From contig NZ_QEVW01000001.1 of NCBI RefSeq assembly GCF_003287275.1, positions 186,001 through 250,000 of the forward strand: 64,000 nucleotides of DNA, in the 5' to 3' direction. Below the pieces are notes generated by a model that saw only the letters and a list, made by a program, of their open reading frames with translations, did not search any database and was not told where the DNA came from. A program made the position numbers and the translations under genes. The stretch comes from Paenibacillus taichungensis. Lineage in GTDB: Bacteria > Bacillota > Bacilli > Paenibacillales > Paenibacillaceae. Shown here one piece after another: positions 8,452 to 16,502 of the stretch (its first letter is position 1; each line of letters begins with the position of its first letter).

Positions 8452-8742
8452 ATGCGTATCAACAAACGATTAGGTGTGGAATCCCTGTTGGTAACTTTGC
8501 TATTCATACTGGGTTTTATGGCTTGGAATGTTGTTCAAGGAATGTTAATGACGCTGAATCATACACCTGAAATGATGAACAACGCTTCATCCGTCACATT
8601 GTTGCAGTCGAAGGTTGCTTTTGGCACTATTGCCCGTTGGGATACTACTTCGATTTTGATCGCTGCTGTTGGATTTCTCTTGCTTGCTTCTGCATACTAT
8701 GGACTTCGATCGGGGATGCAGCGCTGGACACAGCGTTCCTGA
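8452..8742 (+). CDS. Hypothetical two-helix membrane protein
   Basis: A 96-residue protein with two predicted transmembrane helices, about residues 10-31 (LLVTLLFILGFMAWNVVQGM) and 65-85 (ILIAAVGFLLLASAYYGL), joined by a polar loop. No family was recognised. It starts 12 bases after the TmrB-like gene with GAGGAGG at proper spacing, so it is likely the last gene of that operon. A bidirectional terminator follows. Confidence 0.75.
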   Translation: MRINKRLGVESLLVTLLFILGFMAWNVVQGMLMTLNHTPEMMNNASSVTLLQSKVAFGTIARWDTTSILIAAVGFLLLASAYYGLRSGMQRWTQRS

Positions 8743-8771
8743 TTGTTTATTAATAAAAGAAAAGCATAGCC

Positions 8772-8820
8772 AAAAAAACAGTTCTATACCAATGAAGTTG
8801 GTAGGAGAACTGTTTTTTTT
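8772..8820. terminator. Bidirectional terminator between convergent genes
   Basis: AAAAAACAGTTCT pairs with AGAACTGTTTTTT, with an inner CCAA/TTGG stem. The A-run and T-run on the two sides make it work in both directions, between the 8452 gene and spo0M. Confidence 0.85.
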
Positions 8821-8844
8821 GTTTTTGGGTCTATTTTTAATAGA

Positions 8845-9618
8845 TTATAGATGCTTGGAGATGACTTCTTCCAGACCTTGAGCAACCGACTGCGCACCAC
8901 GTGCAAGATGTCTTTCGTAGAGATGCAGTCGGACAAAGCTCTCATCTGTACCCATCGCCTCCGAGAAAATGCCACCGAGTCCACGTGCACGGCGGTCGAT
9001 CTGAAGCAACAGTTCCAGAGAATCTCCCATCGGGTAGAACAGTACTTCCAGCTCATCCAAATAGCCGCGGAATTCACTCGTTGGCACGAATTCAAATTCC
9101 TGCACAAATGGAAGATTACCACCAAGCTTTGGAGCATAGTCGTTGGTCACTTCACGCAGCTTGAAACCAAGGAGATCAATCGCATCAAGCACAGTGTTCA
9201 TATCTTTTGTAGGAACTACATGGAGTCTGTCCCGGTCTGAGGGATCCATTGCGCTTGAGATATCGAGGCCAGTTTCAACCCAAACCTCTGCACGATGCAG
9301 TGTAATTGGAAGGTTTTCTGGCAGATCAAATGAGAAGGATTTTTCCAGTTTGGCTCCAGGTTGTAGTATAAAATCTTCGGTAAGCAAGTATTTTGCTACA
9401 ACGGCAGTTTCATTTACTTTTCGATCATTGTGCTCCCGTATGTAATGGGTTTTGATCGTAAGGTAGATTCGGTCTACATTCTGTTCCACGTCCCCACCCT
9501 CGATGTACACGATCCCAGAGATGACCCCTCCAGGCGTAACATGAGGTGTATGTAATTCTGTGTTTACTTTGGCTGCTCCAACACCTACACTGGCTAACAT
9601 TTTCTTGAAAAAAGACAT
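8845..9618 (-). CDS. spo0M: Sporulation control protein Spo0M
   Basis: A 257-residue protein, the same length as B. subtilis Spo0M (258 aa). It begins MSFFKKMLASVGVGAAKV and contains the expected arrestin-like beta-sandwich segments (PGGVISGIVYIEGGDVEQ, LPENLPITLHRAEVWVETGLDI) and the C-terminal part with FYPMGDSLELLLQIDRR. Spo0M affects the early, Spo0A-dependent phase of sporulation and has been tied to cytokinesis. Its presence supports an endospore-forming host. GGAGGTTGAATAA precedes the ATG on the minus strand. It is monocistronic and divergent from the 9838 methyltransferase. Confidence 0.9.
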   Translation of the reverse strand: MSFFKKMLASVGVGAAKVNTELHTPHVTPGGVISGIVYIEGGDVEQNVDRIYLTIKTHYIREHNDRKVNETAVVAKYLLTEDFILQPGAKLEKSFSFDLPENLPITLHRAEVWVETGLDISSAMDPSDRDRLHVVPTKDMNTVLDAIDLLGFKLREVTNDYAPKLGGNLPFVQEFEFVPTSEFRGYLDELEVLFYPMGDSLELLLQIDRRARGLGGIFSEAMGTDESFVRLHLYERHLARGAQSVAQGLEEVISKHL

Positions 9619-9837
9619 TTATTCAACCTCCACATCCTATTGGTTTATCCAAGTGGAAAAATACGACTTCGAGCTTAATACGGTGCCTACGAGAGAAGCG
9701 TTTCAAATTTTAACAAGCACAAGATGAGGATAGATGAAGCTCTTTAAGTGAGAAAAAAGTTAACCTATGGACAGGAAAATCGACTTGTCTGTGTCGAATG
9801 TTGTTTAATATGGGATTTTCTTCTGGGGGGATATCTA

Positions 9838-10515
9838 TTGGGCATGGAATGGTATGACATGATTGCACGACGTAACGGAGGATATAAAGGCAGATCGGTA
9901 TTTACCTGGGAGGGCAATTCAGCAGAAGATGTATTTGAAGCGCGCTTGATACAGTTGCTGCCTCATCATAAATCCGTGCTCGATGCGGGTTGTGGTCATG
10001 GTGAATTCACATTAAGAATGTCGACTTATACCGATCATATTACGGGTTTTGACAACTCGCAGGAGCTACTGCGTATCGCTCAGGCTGGGCTTGAGGCCAG
10101 TGACGTGGGCAATGTTGAATTTGTCTACGCTACAACCAAGACAGAGTTGCCCTTCGAAGACGAACAGTTCGACCTGATCTATGACCGCAGAGGACCTACG
10201 TCGATAATTGAACATAGGAGATTGCTGCGAAAGGGTGGCGTGATCTTTGGCATTCATACCGATGTAAGCAAGGTACGAGAAAGGCTGCATACAAATCAGT
10301 ATGAAAACATTGAAATTGAGGAATTCAACGAGGCCCTGATGTTTTTCCCTGATGAAAAAGAGTTCGCTATCTTTCTTTCCGATATCCCTGGCAACCCGGA
10401 TTACACACTGCCTGAGTACCATGAACAGCTTCAAGTTAAGCTGAAGGAAAATCAGATTGATGGGAGACTTGCTGTGCGAGAGCACAAATATATCTGGAAG
10501 GCCGTAAGGCGTTAA
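9838..10515 (+). CDS. Class I SAM-dependent methyltransferase
   Basis: About 225 residues. SAM-binding motif I is VLDAGCGHGEFTLRM, followed by ITGFDNSQELL (acidic end of beta2) and the motif PFEDEQFDLIYDRRG, with a late motif LLRKGGVIFGIHTD. These mark a small-molecule Rossmann methyltransferase; the acceptor is unknown. The TTG at 9838 sits 7 bases after GGGGGG and is preferred; ATG 9844 is close behind. The frame is open to 9748, but that extension has no ribosome binding site and odd composition. Confidence 0.85.
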   Translation: MGMEWYDMIARRNGGYKGRSVFTWEGNSAEDVFEARLIQLLPHHKSVLDAGCGHGEFTLRMSTYTDHITGFDNSQELLRIAQAGLEASDVGNVEFVYATTKTELPFEDEQFDLIYDRRGPTSIIEHRRLLRKGGVIFGIHTDVSKVRERLHTNQYENIEIEEFNEALMFFPDEKEFAIFLSDIPGNPDYTLPEYHEQLQVKLKENQIDGRLAVREHKYIWKAVRR

Positions 10516-10573
10516 AGGAAGATTATAAAGTTTGAATGCTACCTTCGTATTTCAGATCAGGAGGTGTAATGGT

Positions 10574-11014
10574 TTGGGTAGAGAAACTTTAGAATGGAAT
10601 TTAGGACCAGATCATGTGAATACCAGCTTCGAGCAGATGTCTAACGGGGAACGGAAATACAAAATGGTTTCAGAGGATGGCAGTTATTATTGTAGAACGG
10701 TAGCTTCATCTCAGGGAGCGTGGCAAAATAGCCATTTTCATAACCATATAACCGAGTTCTATGTAGTGCAGTCTGGTTGGATCGCTTATGCAAATTTTAC
10801 GAATGATCATACGCTTGAAATCAGAGTTATGGGCGAAGGAAGTCACATCATTGTGCAACGAGGAGTACACCATAATTTATATATGTCAGCCAATAGCGTT
10901 ATCCATACGATTAAATATGGTTTGAATACACATAGTGATTGGTCTGCTTCTCCGGAACTGGACAGCGTAACACAGACACTAATGGAGAGTGAATTACTTC
11001 AGACTTACGGTTAA
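10574..11014 (+). CDS. Cupin domain protein
   Basis: About 146 residues with a single small beta-barrel cupin. The first metal-site motif appears as SHFHNHITEFYVVQSG (histidines and glutamate of cupin motif 1) and the second as IIVQRGVHHNLYMSAN. Cupins of this size act as sugar isomerases, dioxygenase-like enzymes or ligand sensors; none can be chosen here. The TTG at 10574 is preferred because AGGAGGTG ends 7 bases upstream; the frame itself runs back to 10532 through that site. Confidence 0.8.
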   Translation: MGRETLEWNLGPDHVNTSFEQMSNGERKYKMVSEDGSYYCRTVASSQGAWQNSHFHNHITEFYVVQSGWIAYANFTNDHTLEIRVMGEGSHIIVQRGVHHNLYMSANSVIHTIKYGLNTHSDWSASPELDSVTQTLMESELLQTYG

Positions 11015-11034
11015 TCAGCTTGGGGGTTAAATAC

Positions 11035-11577
11035 ATGCGAAAAAGTACGATATTTTGGCTTACAGGCATTGGGATTATTATTGTAGCAGCTTTCATTGTA
11101 TATAATAATTTGGCTCCAAGCGTTACAGCGCAGGATGTTAACATGAGGGGCACGATTCGGCAGTCAGCTACGGATGAATACGAGGTGCAGTTAAACATTA
11201 CACGCAAAAAAGAAGATAAGGGTCAGCACATCGTATATCCTGTTGTACCTGGCTGGGGTTCAATATCTTTTGATGACAAACAGGATAACCGATTTATTCG
11301 ACCTACTTCCGTCGGCAGCACAGGTGCAATGGAAGAGATTCTTCGTCAAGCCTTACAGAGGCAGTCATCAACAGCGATTATTGAATTTGCTGGGTTCTCC
11401 ATACCTGATGCTACTGGCACGTACAAGATGCGTTTTACCATTCATCCTTTGAGTGAAGAAGCAGAACTGATTCGGCAACCGATGATCTATTATGTTCATC
11501 AGGAAAAATTACTGGGCAAAAACCTGAGCTGGGTTTCAGGAGAGCCTCTGGAAATCATTAAGGAGTATGCAGAGTGA
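11035..11577 (+). CDS. Hypothetical membrane-anchored protein
   Basis: About 180 residues. One N-terminal transmembrane helix (IFWLTGIGIIIVAAFIVYN) is followed by an extracytoplasmic beta-rich domain of about 145 residues with no recognised family. GGGGGTT lies 8 bases before the ATG at 11035, which is why the in-frame upstream codon at 11020 was not chosen. Its stop overlaps the start of the acetyltransferase gene (TGATG), so the two are translationally coupled. Confidence 0.75.
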   Translation: MRKSTIFWLTGIGIIIVAAFIVYNNLAPSVTAQDVNMRGTIRQSATDEYEVQLNITRKKEDKGQHIVYPVVPGWGSISFDDKQDNRFIRPTSVGSTGAMEEILRQALQRQSSTAIIEFAGFSIPDATGTYKMRFTIHPLSEEAELIRQPMIYYVHQEKLLGKNLSWVSGEPLEIIKEYAE

Positions 11578-12116
11578 TGCTAATCTATCAATGGAATGAG
11601 ATTACGGTAGGTTTATTGGATGACAAGGATGAGCAGCTTCTTGTTCATTGGTTGTCTGACCCCGTAGTACTTCAGTATTACGAAGGCCGTGATCGGCCGC
11701 ATGATCTGAATTTGGTCAGAGAGCACTTTTATAGACAAGAGGATACGGCATATCGTTGTATGGTTGAACACGAAGGTAAACCGATCGGCTATATCCAGTT
11801 CTATGAACTGGAGGAGGCTGAACGTAATGAGTATGGTTATGGAGACACCGATGAAATCATTTATGGAACAGATCAGTTTATTGGAGAAGCTGATTACTGG
11901 AACCGCGGTATTGGCACACAACTGGTACAATCCATGTTGGCCTATCTGGTCAACGAAAAGCAAGCCCGTAAAGTGGTCATGGACCCGCAATCCTGGAACG
12001 AACGAGCCATATCCTGTTACGAGAAGTGTGGTTTCAGGAAGGTCAGACTGTTACCGAAACACGAACTGCACGAAGGACAGATGAGAGACTGTTGGCTGAT
12101 GGAGTATGCCACATAG
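11577..12116 (+). CDS. AAC(6')-like aminoglycoside N-acetyltransferase homologue
   Basis: A 179-residue GNAT protein. The segments FIGEADYWNRGIGTQLVQSM, MDPQSWNERAISCYEKCGF and LPKHELHEGQMRDCWLMEY follow very closely the AAC(6')-type enzymes such as the N-terminal half of the bifunctional AAC(6')-APH(2''). Those acetylate the 6'-amine of aminoglycosides. Environmental bacilli often carry chromosomal homologues whose activity varies, so resistance is possible but not shown. The ATG at 11577 overlaps the upstream stop codon; a GTG at 11574 is in frame. Confidence 0.82.
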   Translation: MLIYQWNEITVGLLDDKDEQLLVHWLSDPVVLQYYEGRDRPHDLNLVREHFYRQEDTAYRCMVEHEGKPIGYIQFYELEEAERNEYGYGDTDEIIYGTDQFIGEADYWNRGIGTQLVQSMLAYLVNEKQARKVVMDPQSWNERAISCYEKCGFRKVRLLPKHELHEGQMRDCWLMEYAT

Positions 12117-12154
12117 GAGTGCACTGTGTATATTTAACCAAGGAGGAATGATCG

Positions 12155-12679
12155 ATGGATTTGAGGTACCCGATTGGAACATTTGAACATACAGGCGAGG
12201 TTACATCAGAGCAGCGGAAGCAGTGGATTCAGGATATTGCGGAGTTGCCGGAGCGCGCCCGCGAAGCGGTCAAAGGATTGAGCGAAGAACAATTGAGGCT
12301 GCCCTACCGGGAAGGTGGATGGATGCTCAAACAGGTTATACACCATATGGCAGATAGCCATATGAATAGCATGGTTCGTTTCAAGCTGGCACTGACGGAG
12401 GATAACCCCACGATAAGACCATATTACGAGGAACGATGGGCTGAACTGAGTGATTCGCGGGAACTGGATGTCGAGTTTTCTCTGCAAATCCTGGATGCGC
12501 TGCATCGTCGTTGGGTAGCGCTACTGAATACATTAACGGAAGCAGACTATGCCAAAACCTTTTATCATCCCGCATCCAAAGAAACGACCAGACTGGACTA
12601 CAATTTGGGTGTATATGCGTGGCATGGCAGACACCACGTTGCACATATAACGTCGCTTAGAAGCAGGTTGGGAATCTAG
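12155..12679 (+). CDS. YfiT/DinB-like bacillithiol transferase family protein
   Basis: A 174-residue four-helix-bundle protein of the DinB/YfiT group. It opens MDLRYPIGTFEHTGEVT, as YfiT proteins do. The metal-binding histidines are visible in VIHHMADSHMNSMVRFKLAL and in WHGRHHVAHI near the C-terminus. B. subtilis YfiT is a nickel- or zinc-binding protein, and related BstA enzymes conjugate bacillithiol to electrophiles for detoxification. The sequence fits this family well; the substrate is inferred only at that level. AAGGAGGAATG precedes the ATG. Confidence 0.85.
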   Translation: MDLRYPIGTFEHTGEVTSEQRKQWIQDIAELPERAREAVKGLSEEQLRLPYREGGWMLKQVIHHMADSHMNSMVRFKLALTEDNPTIRPYYEERWAELSDSRELDVEFSLQILDALHRRWVALLNTLTEADYAKTFYHPASKETTRLDYNLGVYAWHGRHHVAHITSLRSRLGI

Positions 12680-12707
12680 CAGTGAAATATGTGAGGTGTG
12701 ATTTCTG

Positions 12708-13166
12708 ATGATAGAGAAACAGTGGCTGGATCTAAGTGAATTTCATGAATTGGAACAAGAGATTCAGTATGTCATCATGGTTACTCAGTTTCAGGGAAAA
12801 TACGTCATTATTCATAACCTTAAACGTAGAGGCTGGGAATTCCCCGGAGGTAATCGTGAATCTGACGAGTCAGTTCTTAGGGCTGCAGAAAGAGAACTGT
12901 ACGAAGAGACAGGGGCACTGAAGTTCACCTTGGAACCCTTCGGAATCTATCAAATGAATGGAAGATTCGGCATGGTTTATTATACGAATATTACTAAATT
13001 CCGTGCTTTATCGCTGGAACCTAACACCGAAATAGGTGCAATGAAAATGGTAGATACACTACCAGAGGGCATGAATTTTGGCGACATGTTTTATTCTTTT
13101 TTGCACCGATGGTCGATATATTCTGCTAAAGGGACACATGAACACTTTGTGGATCTTACTTTTTGA
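12708..13166 (+). CDS. Nudix hydrolase (MutT/YtkD type)
   Basis: A 152-residue Nudix protein. The box GGNRESDESVLRAAERELYE followed by ETG fits GX5EX7REUXEEXGU exactly, and EFPGG precedes it as in YtkD/MutT enzymes. YtkD-type proteins hydrolyse (oxidised) nucleoside triphosphates; the substrate is not settled here. TGAGGTGTGATTTCTG lies before the ATG at 12708. It is one of two Nudix genes in the left part of the window. Confidence 0.85.
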   Translation: MIEKQWLDLSEFHELEQEIQYVIMVTQFQGKYVIIHNLKRRGWEFPGGNRESDESVLRAAERELYEETGALKFTLEPFGIYQMNGRFGMVYYTNITKFRALSLEPNTEIGAMKMVDTLPEGMNFGDMFYSFLHRWSIYSAKGTHEHFVDLTF

Positions 13167-13207
13167 GGAAATAACATTTAAATAATAATATTAAGGAGAT
13201 TACGTCG

Positions 13208-13714
13208 ATGAATATACATATCAGACTTCTGGATGAGAGCGATCCGGTCGTAATTTCACAGGCGTTTCAGGAACAGGGTTGGGCGAAATCGGCGGAGCAG
13301 TATATTCAATATCTTGCAGAACAGCAGGATGGTGAGCGGGTGACTCTGGTAGCGGAGCTCGATGGAGCTTTTGCCGGTTACGCGAATGTATTGTGGAATT
13401 CGTATTACCCTTCGTTCAGGGAACAGGGTATTCCGGAAATTAATGATTTCAATGTGCTGATCAAGTATCAGCGTCAGGGAATTGGATCACGTTTGATGGA
13501 CCGGGCAGAAGAAGTTATTCATGAGCGAACCGATACTGCCGGGATAGGTGTCGGGGTATTCTCCGATTATGGCAAAGCTCAAATTCTGTATGCGCGTCGT
13601 GGATATATACCAGATGGACGGGGTATTCACAAGCATGATCGTTATCTAAAGTGGGGCGATGAAACAATTATCGATGACGATGTGGTGCTGTATCTAACGA
13701 AGAAGTTAAGCTGA
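13208..13714 (+). CDS. GNAT family N-acetyltransferase
   Basis: A 168-residue GNAT enzyme. Motif A reads FNVLIKYQRQGIGSRLMDRA, followed by GIGVGVFSDYGKAQILYARRGYIPDGRG, the typical motif B with the tyrosine and arginine near the cofactor. The substrate is unknown. AAGGAG lies 9 bases before the ATG. A long hairpin terminator follows immediately, so it ends its transcript. Confidence 0.87.
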   Translation: MNIHIRLLDESDPVVISQAFQEQGWAKSAEQYIQYLAEQQDGERVTLVAELDGAFAGYANVLWNSYYPSFREQGIPEINDFNVLIKYQRQGIGSRLMDRAEEVIHERTDTAGIGVGVFSDYGKAQILYARRGYIPDGRGIHKHDRYLKWGDETIIDDDVVLYLTKKLS

Positions 13715-13736
13715 TCGAGTCATGAAAAAAAGGATT

Positions 13737-13787
13737 AAAACGCTGTTGAGAAGACAGGAAATTACTTTCTTCTAAACAGCGTTTTTT
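13737..13787. terminator. Rho-independent terminator
   Basis: AAAACGCTGTTGAGAAG pairs with CTTCTAAACAGCGTTTT (short internal mismatch) and ends in a T-run; an A-run on the other side would allow action in both directions. Confidence 0.85.
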
Positions 13788-13851
13788 ACATCTAAACAGG
13801 CTATTTTTGGCTAGGAATCATACAAGAAAATAGAGTTGGATTGGGTGAAAA

Positions 13852-13860
13852 TGTTATAAT
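13852..13860 (+). promoter_or_regulatory. Extended -10 promoter for methyltransferase gene
   Basis: The sequence TGTTATAAT is a perfect extended -10 element about 120 bases upstream of the 13980 start. The best -35 candidate (TTGGAT at 13836) is spaced only 13 bases away, so the promoter would rely on the extended -10. Confidence 0.5.
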
Positions 13861-13979
13861 AGAGGGTAGTTGATTTAGCGCAGAAACCGTGATGGCGCGG
13901 GCGACATAAAGACAAAGAGATCGATACATAAGAGGGAATGTGCAGGATGTTTTGTATGAATTCGAGGAGGAATGTGGTT

Positions 13980-14699
13980 ATGGAGAAGACGATTAAAAAT
14001 GTCCAGGATCTATATGACATGCTTGACGCAGAATTCAGATCAGCGAAGCAATTTTGGGAGCCGTTCTATGAAGATCGGGACCGGCCAATCCCCTTTTTTT
14101 CAAACAAACCGGATGAAAATCTGGTAGCACATGTGAACTCAGGAATATTATCTGGGGGCAAAGCATTGGAGCTCGGTTGTGGCCCGGGAAGAAATGCATT
14201 ATATCTAACACGTCAGGGTTATAAGGTAGATGCTTATGATCTCTCGGAGCAAGCCATTGCCTGGGCCAAGGAAAGAGCAACGGAAGAAAAGCTTGAAGTG
14301 AATTTCGAATGCAAATCAGCATTTGAACTCACGCCATATGAAGAGTACGATCTGGTCTATGATTCGGGCTGTCTTCACCATCTGCTGCCACATCAGCGAA
14401 TTCCCTACATACAGATGATTCACAATGCACTTAAACCTAGAGGGTATTTTGGAATGACCTGTTTTGCTCCAGGATTTGGCGGTCAGGGTGGACCGGAGAG
14501 CGTTATGGACGATTGGGAGGTATACCGTGAGAAGTCGATGAAAGGTGGTCTGGCTTTTACGGAGGCAAAGCTTCACTATTTGCTTGAAGATCCATTTGAA
14601 TGCGTGGAGCTGCGCCCGATGAAGGCGATGGGGCAGGATGATATGTGTTTTGGCTTGCCCATCCTATGGGTGACGTTGTGGAGAAAACCAAATGTGTAG
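13980..14699 (+). CDS. Class I SAM-dependent methyltransferase
   Basis: About 239 residues. Motif I is ALELGCGPGRNALYL, motif post-I is VDAYDLSEQAIAWA, and motif II is YDLVYDSGCLHHLLPHQRIP; the last resembles the tellurite-resistance/thiopurine-like methyltransferase group. The late motif LKPRGYFGMTCFAPG completes the fold. The acceptor is unknown. The ATG at 13980 has AGGAGG 9 bases upstream; the frame runs back to 13938 without another good site. Confidence 0.87.
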   Translation: MEKTIKNVQDLYDMLDAEFRSAKQFWEPFYEDRDRPIPFFSNKPDENLVAHVNSGILSGGKALELGCGPGRNALYLTRQGYKVDAYDLSEQAIAWAKERATEEKLEVNFECKSAFELTPYEEYDLVYDSGCLHHLLPHQRIPYIQMIHNALKPRGYFGMTCFAPGFGGQGGPESVMDDWEVYREKSMKGGLAFTEAKLHYLLEDPFECVELRPMKAMGQDDMCFGLPILWVTLWRKPNV

Positions 14700-14769
14700 T
14701 CATAGATGAAGGGTCATAAATTTGACGTTTAACCAATATTGCACAGAGCGAGAGAAAGGCGGGGAGAAT

Positions 14770-15510
14770 ATGGGACAAAGGTATTTTATCATTACAGGTA
14801 CTTCCAGAGGAATTGGTAAACAGCTTGCGGAATTGTTATTGAAAAAGGGAGATCACGTCTACGGTGTTGCACGCGGAACGTCTGACTTGGAGGAAGCCTA
14901 CGAGCGTTACCAACATGTTCAGTTTGATCTGGCAGATATTCATAGCATCGACGATCTTGTCTCAGGCATATTGAATCAGATTCCTCCTCAAGAAGTTGAA
15001 TTCATCGGACTCATTAACAATGCTGCCATGCTTGAGCCGTTGAAGCCGATAGATCAGTGCAGTGCCGAGGAGATCCGTCTTAATCTGAACATCAGTTTGG
15101 CAGCGCCTATGACTCTGACTTCATCTTTTATGCAACATACCAACCACCTGACCACACGCAGAAAAATAGTCAATGTATCGTCCGGGTCAGGCAGTTATCC
15201 GGCACCTTCAATGGCATCTTATTGTACTTCCAAAGCTGGAATAAACATGTTCACCCAGTGTGTAGCGATGGAACAATCTGGGCATCCCAATCCCGTTGAA
15301 GTGATTGCATTCGATCCGGGGATGGTAGATACTGAGCTACAGGCTGTGGCAAGAGGCAAAAGTGCAGATGAATTTGCATTGTCCGAGGTATTCGGTCAGG
15401 TCTATGAAGCAGGCCAATTAAGATCGCCACAGGATGTCGCTCAGAAATTGATCGAACGGATGGAAGAAATCAGTGATCCAAGCAAGGTCCTCCATACTAT
15501 GGAGGGATAA
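14770..15510 (+). CDS. SDR family oxidoreductase, benzil reductase (YueD)-like
   Basis: About 246 residues. The NAD(P)-binding motif is ITGTSRGIGKQL, followed by LINNAAM (NNAG-like), the catalytic serine in VNVSSGSGSYPAPS, and the YCTSK (Y-x3-K) pair. The features match B. subtilis YueD, an NADPH-dependent (S)-benzoin-forming benzil reductase related to sepiapterin reductase. The natural substrate of this family is unclear. GGCGGGGAG lies directly before the ATG at 14770; the frame is open back to 14722. Confidence 0.83.
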   Translation: MGQRYFIITGTSRGIGKQLAELLLKKGDHVYGVARGTSDLEEAYERYQHVQFDLADIHSIDDLVSGILNQIPPQEVEFIGLINNAAMLEPLKPIDQCSAEEIRLNLNISLAAPMTLTSSFMQHTNHLTTRRKIVNVSSGSGSYPAPSMASYCTSKAGINMFTQCVAMEQSGHPNPVEVIAFDPGMVDTELQAVARGKSADEFALSEVFGQVYEAGQLRSPQDVAQKLIERMEEISDPSKVLHTMEG

Positions 15511-15620
15511 CAGATTAACAGTTATATACGTTTAGATTCATCTAAATTGATAAGAGATTATGGGTTTTACGTTGCCTCGAAACTTGTATTGTTCTATTAA
15601 TAGCGGCAGGAGTGGAAGAG

Positions 15621-15788
15621 ACGGAATCGATTCTGAAGAAGCGGTAGCGTTCGCCTTTGTCACCTAATTTCTACATTTAATAAATTTAATAAAGGAAATT
15701 TGGGGACAACTGCGATCGGAAGAACGATCCGTATCTGGAATGGTCCCCCGTAGATTGTCAAACAATATGCTTCGGGCAATGCCCAAGA
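15621..15788 (+). repeat. Intergenic element, copy C (long form)
   Basis: About 168 bases, beginning ACGGAATCGATTCTGAAGAA and matching 63673-63836 along nearly its whole length. Its core GGGGACAACTGCGATCGGAA relates it to the GATAACAGCGATC elements at 7.2 and 53.4 kb. Internal structure: GATCG (15714-15718) pairs with CGATC (15725-15729), enclosed by GGGGAC (15702-15707) and GTCCCC (15743-15748); a GGGC-AAT-GCCC hairpin lies near the end. It ends 25 bases before the response regulator gene. Confidence 0.8.
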
Positions 15789-15812
15789 AGAACAGAAACG
15801 TGGTGAAGGTAT

Positions 15813-16502
15813 ATGTTTAAAATTATGCTCATTGAAGACGATGAATCGTTATTCAGTGAAATCAAAGAACGGTTATCCCAGTGGTCATATGACGTGTATG
15901 GCGTACAGAATTTTGGCAAAGTCATGCAGGAATACAGTGCCATTCAGCCACAGCTGGTCATTATTGATATTCAGCTTCCCCAGTATGACGGATTTCATTG
16001 GTGTCGCATGATCCGAGCTCATTCCAATGTGCCGATTATCTTTTTGTCCTCACGGGATCATCCTACGGATATGGTGATGTCAATGCATCTGGGCGCAGAT
16101 GATTTTATCCAGAAGCCCTTCCATTTTGATGTTCTGATTGCCAAGATCCAGGCGACCCTGCGTAGGGTGTATAACTACAATACAGAGCGGATTGAGCTGC
16201 GTACATGGCGTGGGGCTGCCATTGAATATGTGAAAAACACCCTTACCCATGACAATGAATCTGTTCTTTTGACCAAAAATGAAATGTTCATTCTCAAAGT
16301 GCTGGTAGAGCACAAAAATCAGATTGTGACCCGGGAAGACCTTATTCGCAGTCTGTGGGATCATGAACATTTTGTCAGTGACAACACACTCACGGTCAAC
16401 GTGAATCGCCTTCGCAAGAAGTTGGAGCCGCTAAATCTGGATGGCTATATCGAAACCAAGGTGGGTCAGGGCTACATGGCAACAGAAGAGGCAGAAACAT
16501 GA
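15813..16502 (+). CDS. Bce-type response regulator (OmpR family)
   Basis: A 229-residue regulator. The receiver domain occupies about 1-118, with the phosphoacceptor D52 in LVIIDIQLPQYDG, acidic pocket EDD at 8-10 and K101 in FIQKPF. The winged-helix DNA-binding domain (about 130-225) contains LTKNEMFILKVLVEH and TVNVNRLRKKL. It sits directly before the Bce-type kinase, with a 4-base overlap, and upstream of a BceAB-type transporter. It therefore should activate that transporter when a cell-wall-active peptide antibiotic is present. The inverted repeat at 17499 is its likely binding site. Confidence 0.9.
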   Translation: MFKIMLIEDDESLFSEIKERLSQWSYDVYGVQNFGKVMQEYSAIQPQLVIIDIQLPQYDGFHWCRMIRAHSNVPIIFLSSRDHPTDMVMSMHLGADDFIQKPFHFDVLIAKIQATLRRVYNYNTERIELRTWRGAAIEYVKNTLTHDNESVLLTKNEMFILKVLVEHKNQIVTREDLIRSLWDHEHFVSDNTLTVNVNRLRKKLEPLNLDGYIETKVGQGYMATEEAET

